Source of the DNA: Dromaius novaehollandiae
Lineage: Eukaryota; Chordata; Aves; Casuariiformes; Dromaiidae
Direction of reading: 5' to 3'
Assembly: GCF_036370855.1 (NCBI RefSeq)
Contig: NC_088102.1
Location: 19,263,001 to 19,327,000, forward strand
DNA: 64,000 nucleotides
In this document: positions 33,437-61,200 of the stretch, piece after piece
Position numbering within the stretch: the stretch's first letter is position 1
Layout of the letters: each line of letters opens with the position of its first letter
Translations under genes and position numbers: made by a program
Notes under the pieces: generated by a model
What the model saw: only the letters and a program-made list of their open reading frames with translations
What the model was told of the DNA's origin: nothing
Database searches by the model: none

Positions 33437-36400
33437 TATTCATTTATATTTACTGCCCCAATACATACCATATTGTACATCCTTGTCCAAGTCGGTAAAT
33501 TTATCTACAGTTCACAGGAACAGTGATGTCAGTACAGTAATTGGATGAATTGGTTACTTGCCTAATGCAGCATTAGGAAGAAATACTATCTCTAACAACT
33601 ATTACAGCCCAGAGCATAGGGGATTCAGTATATAAAAATTCCAAGTTTTAAGCTTTATCATGGGATAGATTTATAATGTTCTCTCCTTAATTCAAACATA
33701 AATCTTGCATGAGAAGAATTGGCTCAGATTTATGAAAATTGTGCTTTTGGCCCTTGTAAATGATATTATTAATCTTCTGCATACTGGGGCAGGCTCGGAT
33801 TAAGTCTGCATTTAAGGGATGCAGGTGCGAGACTATAATGCTAAGTAGGAGTCAGGATGTCACTGGGGGCTGTGTCAGAAGAACGACTTCTGATCGTGTG
33901 CTCTTGCCAGAGCTTATTCCCCTTCTCCAAGGGGTGCCTGCAAAGCAGAGGCAGTTGTTCCTATAGCGTAATAGCTCAAACACACACCTGCTCAGCTTTA
34001 TTTTTCTTCAGGGAAGTAGGCAATAGCAATTAGTGCTGCTTCGTGACTTACTCTCAGTTTGGTGGTCTGTTCCTGGACTGCGTACGCAGATGCGCTGAAG
34101 GGTTTTTGGCCTCCTCCGGTTTGGAGCCCTGGGAAGAAGCAGCTGCTGAGCTGAAGGAGACTGTGGCTGGATTGCACAAGTGCCTTTCCTGTAGGGTTCA
34201 GTTCAAGGCCTGCGCAAAGGGAGACGTATATTAGATCATCTTCATTAGGGTAGAGAAGGTGGAGGGAGAAGGGAGAGGTGCAATGGGACAGGGCATGGTC
34301 CTTCCCGGTTGCACGTAGGAAGCTGTAGCTGCTGAGGCAGAGCTTCTGCGGTGGGTCACTTGCATCTAAACCGTCTATGCACGAGAATGTGCAAATCGAC
34401 TCATGGGATTGTAGTAAACCCTCCTTTTTCTGTTATGACAATAGCTCAGCTAAGAACTGACTTCTGAGCTGGTTTCTCTGCCTCAGGAGAAGCCTGCTAA
34501 AGGTGTGTGTGTGGGGGAAGTAGTGTTTTTGTACCATAGTTGCATCCTGACTGCTAGTGATAAAGTGCTGAGCGCTCTTGCTGATTACAAATATTTTAAG
34601 CTTTACGTGCAACTGTTATCTCTAGGAGGCAAAACAGCAGATAGTATCCTACCTGAATGCTACTGCAGTCATCAGAGGGCCTGGGCAGGCGCTCTCTGTA
34701 GTTTCGAATCCTCCATCTCATCTCCACTTGCTCATAGTCCTGTTGGGAGTATAAAGACAGTGACGGACCAGAAACAGAGTTTGGGATCTCAATACAGCAC
34801 TGTGGGAATGAGAGCAATCTTGCTGTCGCGAGCTTTAATTAAATATATTCCTATCTTATCCTGTGTCATGGTTGATCCTGAGGTGCATAGTGAAATTGTA
34901 GTATCAGCTTGAAAAAGAGCTATTGGAGAAGTGGGCTGATGTTTTGAGAACTACAATACAGATCTGAATCTATCCATTGAACTGGAAATAGGGCTAAGAT
35001 ATTAACAGTGAAGATGATTAGTTATTAGAGTATTGTATGAGATAGTTGAGGTGGGTTCTCTACTTTTCTGGTCTTTATATAAAATTGAGTGTCTTCCTGC
35101 TTAAGCTGCTATGTTGTAATGCCAGGGTAGCTGGATGAAATGTTAGTAATTTAGGAGGTCAGAACAGGGGAACATAATTGTCCTCCTGGTCTTGAAAAGT
35201 AAGCTGCTATTTTAGAAAAGTATAACTAAATGAGAGGAATTTGCAGGAAAGGACCGTGTTAGCTCTGACCCCTGGTCCGTTTAGTTCTCTGTCCTGTTTC
35301 TGAGAATAGATAGAGGAAAGTGTAAAGTTTTCCTCTGCCCATGGGGTGTTAAGCCATAATTTGCCAAAGTGGAAAGGTTCTTCCTGTGCCAAGGCAGTTA
35401 GTGGTTTGCTTGCATCATGGAGCGTGACACTTTTCCTAGCAACTTTTAACCATCTTTCTGTTACCAGATTTAATTGCGTAACTATTTACAGAAAGCTACT
35501 GAGCGCTTTGCCCCAGGAAGGCTGTGCCGCGGTCCTTCGTAGAATCAGCATCATCTAAATTAGGTTAGTGATGCACAGTCGTTTTCTGTTTTAAATGTGT
35601 AATTAAAATTGTTTTTCTGTATTTATTTGCTGCACTGTGAGAGTTTTCCATCTCTTCTTTATGTTTCTGCTGAATTGTCTGTAAGATGTCTCTCACGTGA
35701 AAGTCTTTCTGCATGTGTCTTACAAAGCCTCTCTGTCCCGGGTGGATGTTATAAATCAGTTAGGCCTGCCTATAGTGCCAAAACCCAGGACTTTTAAGTT
35801 GCATACATTATGTCTTTGGCAGGCACATGCCCTGTGCATGGCACTGCCTGTGTGTGTGTGCATGTGCTGTCCTCGCTCATGCAGTAGCAAAGTACCTGGA
35901 GGCAACTTTCTCAGAATCGTTTGACCTATTTTAGTAGCGTTTACCGGTTTCTGGATGCAGTAACCATGAGCCGTCCCTCCTCAAACGAAGAGCGCTTGTC
36001 AGACCAGCGTGCAGCTCCTAGATGCTCTCCCCCAGAAACCAAACGGCTACGCGCTGGCTGTGAAAGTTTCCCCTTTTGCAGCGTCTGTGTTACTGAAGGG
36101 AGTCCCTCCGACCAGCAGCAAAAGCAGCTTGTGCTGTGCTTTTGGAGACCGGCCGCATTATTGTGGTGCTCTTTGAAAGACTTGCGTGGTTGGAGTTGCC
36201 TGCATCTCCTGGGGCTGCGCCTCCGAAAGGCAAAGAGGCAGTGGAAGAGTGACGTTCGGCCGGGGCGTGAGCTGACGGGCTGCGCTGGCTCTCTCCGCGG
36301 CGCAGATCCTTAGCTGCTGCAAATTGTCACGGCTCCGCTGGGGCTAGTGGAGCTGTAGACACTTGCGTCATTGAAGGGTCTGTCCCAAATGCTCAGTAAG

Positions 36401-37289
36401 AACTCATCATCCCTGTTTCAGGATATTTTCTTTTACACCTCTTGCTTAGTGAGTACTGGCTGCTACTAGAAACTGCAATGTTTCTGGAACACAGATCTGA
36501 GAATGTGTTTTATATATTTATGGCTGGAAATAAATTTCCTAATGATTTTTGATGGCTTTCTTGAAACATCTGGCTCATCCAGTTTTCCCAGTTTGAGATC
36601 AGACGCTTCACCTTTGTTTCCATTACGTAGTTTTAAATGTGTTACTCGATCATCTCCTATGGACCAGTGGTATGACTAAATGTGGTAAAATACATCAGCA
36701 GTCTCCTAGTTTGTTGCAAAACACATTCTTTCATCATAAGGCAGTAAAAACCTGACATTTCTATTGAGACTGTGTGCAGCTTTTAATGTTTAGTATTACA
36801 CTCATTTGTTTTCTATCATGTTCTTCCTATTTAATGATTTGTTGAAAATATTTGCTTTCTTCTGCAAACATCTCAGTCTTGTAATCATTCTGGAAGCATC
36901 TGGAATAGTCTTCGATGCTGTGTTTATCTAACTTTCGCGCGTTCAAAAAGTCTATCAGAGAAATCTGGAAATCATTAAGATAATTATGTTCTCCATCTAA
37001 ATACATTAAAATAGTAGTGAGAGTAATTCCCTGGACTCTATGCATGTTTGTGGTTGGTTTTTAAACTTTCTTCTTTGAAGTTGTTTCCATGATGTTCTAA
37101 TAACATTGGCTTTCCTTCTGTGTTAGTGTCGAAGGACTGTTGCTGAGTTACATTTGGTTGTCTGATTGTGGGTTGATGCTGGGAAGAGGAAAGCAATGAA
37201 AAAGCTTGCTGAAATTGGTGAAGAACACCAAGAAAGAGAGGATTTGAACGAGGGAGTGCTGAGATCTGGGCCTGGTTCCCTCTTCTGCT

Positions 37290-37375
37290 GCAGGTCTTCT
37301 CTGCAGGTGATTGGATTTCTCTGCCTCAGTCTTTTGTCTGAAAATTGGGAATAATTCTCCCCTCAGGGAGAGGTT
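37290..37375 (+). repeat. Ancient MIR-like SINE fragment
   Basis: CTCTGCCTCAGTCTTTTGTC then TGAAAATTGGGAATAATTCT parallels the MIR core and 3' region (CTCTGTGCCTCAGTTTCCTC, ATCTGTAAAATGGGGATAAT). Similarity judged by eye. Confidence 0.5.
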
Positions 37376-37696
37376 AACTCCTGTCCTTTTCCTGGTCTGA
37401 TATCTCCAAAATGGAGTATGTTTTTGATTGTGTGTATGCATATTGCCTAACAAAAACTTGGCCCAAAACTTGGAGGTGGCATCTAGGAGTCCTCACTTGT
37501 TAGCATGGATGGCATTGCCAGGAGGTCGGTACCTCTTTGAAGTTTGGTGGTGTACCTGAGAAATGTCCGTACCAGTTCAGATTTGTTCAGTAAATTTGTT
37601 CCCAGGCATGTAAGTGCGACTGTTTAACAAGCGTCAACTTCTGTCAAGATCATGAAGTACTTGCTTAGTCCCCTATGAGACTTTTCTTTTTAACAA

Positions 37697-37710
37697 CCCC
37701 CCCCCCCCCC
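37697..37710. repeat. Poly(C) run, 14 bases
   Basis: Fourteen uninterrupted C. Simple repeat in the TC2N 5' intron. Confidence 0.95.
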
Positions 37711-38704
37711 AGTTAAAGAAATATACAACAGAGCTCACTAAATTTTTCTGCCCCACACGGTAAAGACAAAACTTCTGCGTGCAGTGAAAGTTGCATAGCT
37801 AACCACAGGTAACTTAGAAAATACCAGTATTATAAAAGAAATTAACTGGGTGCCAAGCCATCTAATTTACTGCCAGGATTGCTCTTCTGAATTAAACCCC
37901 AAATATATATATCTATACAGCTTAATTAAGTAAACAGAACTTCAGAGTGTGACTTAGAGCATCCACATTGTGATTTCATGAAGAAAGCAGGGTGCTCTAA
38001 GCAGCATGAGGGAGGACTGTGTTTTGGTGATCTGTCCCTCAGCAAATACTGTCATTTTTTGTAATGTGTTTAGGAACAAAAGTGCAAATTTTGCCACTGG
38101 CTTTGACACCATTATGTTTTTAAGCACAAAACCAAGTGTAAACATCAGTCTTGGAATTCTCTTTTCAAAAATCTCTTATTTAAGCTCAAAGTGAGCTGGA
38201 AACTCTAAAGTATGTGTCTATATACCTTGCCATTTCCTAGTGATATTACTTTGCTACTGATATTACCAGGCCTGTAAAAGAGTAATATGTAAATAGCAAT
38301 ATCATACTGTACTCTTCAGTACAACAGGCAGTAACAAATTGCTTTTATATTTGCCTGCAGGTAGAAAGGAATGTGTGGGTGCTTCCACATCGTTAGATGA
38401 AAACAGAAGCGAATGGTCAAAGATTATCACAGGATATTTGGTCTTACTGTAAAAGAACCTGGCCTTTGTCTTTTTTAATTGCAGAAATATAAAAGATGTA
38501 GAATTCCCTTCTTACTGCTAAATCCTCAATATTGGTACGTGGCCTTGCCTCAAAGCAAGGCGCTCAACCCAGTGATGCAAAGGCAACTGCTTGTGACAGA
38601 TGATTTACATTTGTTTACTCACTTACACAAACGGTTCCAGCTAAGCAATTCTGGGGAAATTATTTCCATGAACTGAATTGTCTCTGACGTGGGAAAAACT
38701 GCAT

Positions 38705-38722
38705 CCCCCCCCCCCCCCCCCC
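38705..38722. repeat. Poly(C) run, 18 bases
   Basis: Eighteen uninterrupted C, one kilobase from the other poly-C run. Such runs are unstable and often miscounted in assemblies. Confidence 0.95.
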
Positions 38723-41183
38723 AATTTATGTAACTGGAAAGTTGGGCGGTCGCTCAAGTTTTTGTTTCCTCACCACCAGTAGTGAATAAATTCAACCTGG
38801 ACATTTTGAGATAAAAGACTGTTTTGCCTGAGCAAACTGCCACCGATGCTCAGATATCGTTGTTGCAACGCTTAGAGCAAATGCAACAGCTGTTACAGCC
38901 CAGTTTAAACATGATGAACAAGAGTAAAGCATATTAACTCCAGCTGTGTACTGATAACAGCTGGGAAGGAAAATCAGTGCATGGGAGCCTTAAAGTAAAC
39001 TTTGAGTTCCAGCGTGGTTTCCCAAGGTGAGCCTCCCGGCAGGAGGAGCGGTGCTGAAAGCTTGATTCATAGAAACGCGGAAGATCCCATGGGAAGCTCT
39101 CGTGCATCTCTTTGTGCTTCTGTAAAGACGTAGTGGGTTGTGTCGGTGGGGCTGGCACCTCCTCTGTAGTGTTTCAGTACAAATCTCCTAGCAGACTTAA
39201 ATGCGTATGGCAATTTTGAGATCAGGGAGGGTAACGTGTGTAGAGTAATGGCGTCTCTTTAAGTAGGATGCTGAGCACCTGTTCTGCCTGTTAGAGACTG
39301 CGCTGCAATCTCCTGAGTAGCATTCTGCTGTTTCGGAATAACGTGTCAGGCTCAGGCTGCTTATGAATTTTTTTACGTTCAGGTCACTCCATTTTGTTCA
39401 TTTTGGACAACCGAGCACAAAGAGCATTATAAAATCAGGGGAAGTGATGAATGTCACTTAGTGGTAAAAATAGCAGAAGTTCTTCAGAGAATATTGCATT
39501 AAATGAAAAAATTCCTTGAGTCCTTGTTGCGGTAGGGTAATGGTTCACTTCAGCTGTTTGATAGGTTTCGGTCTAATGGGAATATATTTTAAGAATTTCC
39601 TTCTAATCGGTACTCTGTGGTAGCTTGTAATTAAGAATAATTCTGGAACAGTTATGTAGTTGTAGTAATAGATCTTCATTATATCTCATGCTTGCATTTT
39701 AAAGTTGACAAGTTAATTCAAAGCCTTTTAAATGAAGCCTTGTGCTCTCAATGACCTTGCGAAACCCATAACTTAAAATATAAATAGCAATGCTAAGCCA
39801 CTGTAGAGGGTGAAAGAGGGAGTCGGAATATATGCTGTGCTTGGTCATTACTTGTAAATCGACACATCTAGGGGTACCTTTCTTTCAGATGCACCCTCCC
39901 CGTGGAAGGAAGTAATGTTAAGAAAAGAAAGTTTTTGAAGTTAGGTGAAGCATTCATAGCTTGACACCCATCAAATTTTTGATTTTGCAGTGTAATGAAA
40001 GACAAGTTTATGGTTGATGCTTTGGCAATTAACGTTATTTCCATTAACACTATTCGTGTGGTTCCCTAGCGGTCCCTGAATGCACATACAAACACGACGC
40101 CTGCCCTGCCACAGTGCAGATGCGAATAGCTCCTATGCTGGAGCACGAGAACTTTTGGCAGTTTCCCGTGGTTGAGATAATCGAGCAAATGTCTGTTTTT
40201 GTGTAACTGCCATCTTCTCTGTGTGTTATCCCCGTTTCTCCCACTTGTTGTCTCTCCCATCCCTTCAGTTTATTTTCCTGTTCTGTTTGGTGTCTTCTTG
40301 TGACCTCGGTGGAGTTGGAGTCATATCTTAGGTATGTTCTGTGAAGAACCTTGTGTACTTTAGGTACATGTAAAAGGACTAGACTTAGCTGAAATGTTGG
40401 ACAGGAGGCAACACAGCTGTGTGTGTCCCTCTGAAAAGAGAACATAAGCATATGAATAGAGACGTTTAAAGCAGGCCAGTTAGTATTTTCATAAAGTCCT
40501 TTTAATGTTAACCAGCTGTTACAGACTTGTTCTCATTCTTTAAGAGACTGCCTGCCTCTTACTTTGCTGGAAGTCGGTGCTCTCTCTTTCTAGATGCGTA
40601 GTAGACAATTATATAATAAAACGGGTCCTCGATTTCATGTGCATACAATTACGAGAGAGCAGTAGTTCCTCAAAGAAGGCAATGTTGGCATTGTTCATAA
40701 AGAGTGTTTTCACATGTAAAATACAGAGTATATTGAGTAAAAAATGTAAAGGCGTATGTGTGTGAAAACATTGCGTGAATAAGAGAGAATAGGAAAAACA
40801 TGAGCAAGGGAAATGGAAGAAAAATACATCTTGCAAATGACTTGACAAGACCGCATCAAAACAAATCTAAAGCTGAGGAAACTCCAGAGCCCGGTGGCAA
40901 ATACAAACATGAGGTGGGTTTCAGTGCCCTTAAAAGGAAGGGAGCTGTTTGAGTGGATCGCTGGAAGTGTTCAGATGCCATATGTTATAAAAGCACAGGA
41001 AAGGAGAAAAACATTTTATATAAAAATAATTTATCTCAGTAAAAGAAATCTGATGGGTCTGATCCTTCTATGGCTGAAGTGAACTGGCTCTCATTGACCC
41101 AAGGACTGAGTCCAAAAAGCAGTTGCAGAATTAAATAGCTAATAATTTTGGATTTTAATTTCAACTGCTTCCATCTCTTACAG

Positions 41184-41264
41184 TTTGTTTGATTGTGCTT
41201 TTCAGAGTTGATAGCAGCGCTGGATCCTTGATTGTGGTTTCTTCTGAATTGCAACACAGAAACA
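41184..41264 (+). other. TC2N: TC2N 5' UTR part of first coding exon
   Basis: A pyrimidine-rich tract ends in TCTCTTACAG at 41183, 81 bases before the start codon. A second possible acceptor, TTTTCAG, ends at 41204. Either would splice an upstream untranslated exon to the initiator ATG. The choice between them cannot be made from sequence. Confidence 0.6.
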
Positions 41265-58942
<17,678 letters not shown>

Positions 58943-59014
58943 AGACTGGAGATGAAACTAAGGACTGATGAAGACTTTCTACAAAAATATTCTTACACTG
59001 TTTAAAATAGTACA

Positions 59015-59020
59015 AATAAA
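59015..59020 (+). terminator. TC2N: Poly(A) signal AATAAA, proximal
   Basis: Canonical hexamer 73 bases after the stop codon, followed by a short GTTGTCT stretch. Use would give a very short 3' UTR. Confidence 0.45.
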
Positions 59021-59253
59021 AAGAAAAGTTGTCTACACAAGTTCTTCAGAAGGCTTCCACTGTGTCAGCTCCATGTTGACTGGGAAAACCCAAAATTTCA
59101 CAAAGAAAACTGCTGGTTAAATATTACTAAGAGGAAAGACTGGGAACTAGGAAAAGTGCTCATCTGTTACGGGTGGGGTTTTTTGATTTTTTTTTTTTAA
59201 TTTACCTTGGAAAAATATATTTTTCCCCCTGGCAGGCTCCATTAGAGCATTGA

Positions 59254-59259
59254 AATAAA
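59254..59259 (+). terminator. TC2N: Poly(A) signal AATAAA, second
   Basis: Canonical hexamer about 312 bases after the stop. Confidence 0.45.
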
Positions 59260-61172
59260 ATTTTGGAGAGAAGCAGCTTGAATCACCATCCTCTTCACTG
59301 GTCATTGATGTCATCCTCATCTGAAATCTTGTCTTTGACAGACTCCAAAGTTGATGGGAATTGATCTGGTCAGCGGCTCGATCCTAGGCACCTCTGAGCC
59401 TAAGGATTTGCATCTGTGTTGGCACCATTTGATCAGAGTAATGTGTGCCTCAGCAACTGGGAAAACTTTAGCTGTGGCAGGAGGCATAAAGGGAACTGTG
59501 CGATGAGTCAGTCCCCAAAGGCTTTTCTCATCTATGGTGTCTGAAAAAAGGTGGTTCAATGCCCTGATGTGGCTTTTCCCCATTCCTCTCACTATTCTAA
59601 ACATAAAAGATACAAAGAGATGAAGATAGAAAAGATAAGAAGTTCTTGTGACTAATGTAATCTTTGCAAGTGGGATCCTCTCGACCAGATATGTCTGGGT
59701 TAATGCTGGTTGGAATCAATGAAATAATGCGAAGACGCAAGAGCTCTGCCTAGAATCAGGGCCAGTATTTTTAGATAAATTTCTTTCTTATATTTAGTTC
59801 TTGTACGTAAACCACTTCTTATCTAATCAACAATGTTGTAGCATTTACTTACATTGCTAAAAGCCAGACTAACGTGTACTAAAGAATAAGCAAATATTTA
59901 CTGACATAAGTGCTTTTCGATATTAGTTAAAATATAGCACAGTAAAGGGCTCAGGCTTTGTTTAAAAGATGGGCTAATATTGCAGAAGTATTTGTTATAT
60001 GCATAGGATGTTGAAAAAATAATGTGTGGGAGTATAGTTTTGCTAGTTATTTCTAGCAAGGGGAAATTACCATATTTTTATTGCAAAAGATGTTTTATTT
60101 TTTCCTATATCACCTGTAGTAAGATCTAGTAGTTTTTTCTGCTAGTCCCTATATTTTCAGGGTTTTATCCATAGTTATTTTTAAGGGGGGAAAAATGCCA
60201 TATGTATCATACAAAATATATGCATCTAAAAGCACGGGCCTCTATGCACTACTGTAACTACTCGCTTTTAAAAAAATAATTCCATTAAAACCATTGTTTA
60301 CATATTTACTATTGGCTGTTTGAACTGTACACATGTGAATGTTTGTGTAGACCCTGAATAATTATACTTTTTACAACTTGGAGCCTGTTCAAACATCTCG
60401 CACAAGAACTAGAGTGGTGCTGGGAAACGCTGCTGTTTCAAGGCAAAGGAGCAGTGAAAATATTGAAACAGGAAAGCGTATGGTTTTTAAGCCTGGAGCT
60501 CAAAGCCGCTTTGAGTTTTGACTGTTTTGATCAGCTGTTGATTAAAGTTTTTAAGACTTCAACTATATAGGTTTATGGTTTTGAAATTTAGTATTTTCAG
60601 AAAGGGGCAAACAAATGGGTTTTCCCAGTCCCCTACATACTGTGCTTCTTAACATGTTTTTTATAAATGAACTGAAATAGTTTTAGCATGTTTTTTCAGA
60701 GAACAAAGCTTGTTTCTGGCTGTTACTGTTGCTCTTTGCAAGGTTCCCAGTAGGCCCAGTGGCCTTGACTTACGATGTTAACCTCCAACCAGCTACGACG
60801 CTCGGGATGAGCCTGGCCTGTCGAGCAAAATGAGAACAGGAATTGGTCCAGACTGATCTCCCTGGAGTATGTTTACTAGAAGATGTGGATCTTTTATTCA
60901 TTCCTTGTGGCCGAACTGCAGTAAACAGACGTGCAAAGTAACTGTGTCCTCATGTGAAATGCTACTTTACACAGGAGGGAAGGGAACGTTGCAGTGTTTC
61001 GGAGGCTGCAGTTACCACCAAAGTGGCTCTATGGAGACTGCCAGCTGAGTGGATACTGTGTAAAATGGACTTTGGCTGTTCTTGGACGCTGAGCCTTTTA
61101 AAGGCATAACTGGTGATGTCCCCCTTTTCCCATTAGTATTAATCATAAGCCGTGTTTAATCTAGGTGTTTAT

Positions 61173-61178
61173 AATAAA
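61173..61178 (+). terminator. TC2N: Poly(A) signal AATAAA, distal
   Basis: Canonical hexamer in TATAATAAAAGTTGTG, with a T-rich stretch from about 61200 that could serve as the downstream element. It is the best-looking distal end for TC2N. Confidence 0.5.
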
Positions 61179-61200
61179 AGTTGTGAATAGAAAATATCGT

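Larger units (their letters stand above)
27601..41183 (+). other. TC2N: Probable large 5' intron of TC2N
   Basis: About 13.6 kb with no recognisable coding exon. It holds CpG-enriched patches (about 29820-30170 and 35960-36310), an exon-like segment at 29086-29258, poly-C runs at 37697-37710 and 38705-38722, a GT microsatellite, a short duplication at 33398-33436 and old repeat fragments at about 30960-31200 and 37290-37375. Assigning it as intron rests on the CpG island being the TC2N promoter. Confidence 0.55.
58943..61200 (+). other. TC2N: TC2N 3' UTR (maximum extent inferred)
   Basis: AT-rich non-coding sequence after the TC2N stop with three AATAAA signals (59015, 59254, 61173). The longest form would be about 2.25 kb. 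An antisense open frame lies at 59317-59604; see findings. Confidence 0.55.
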
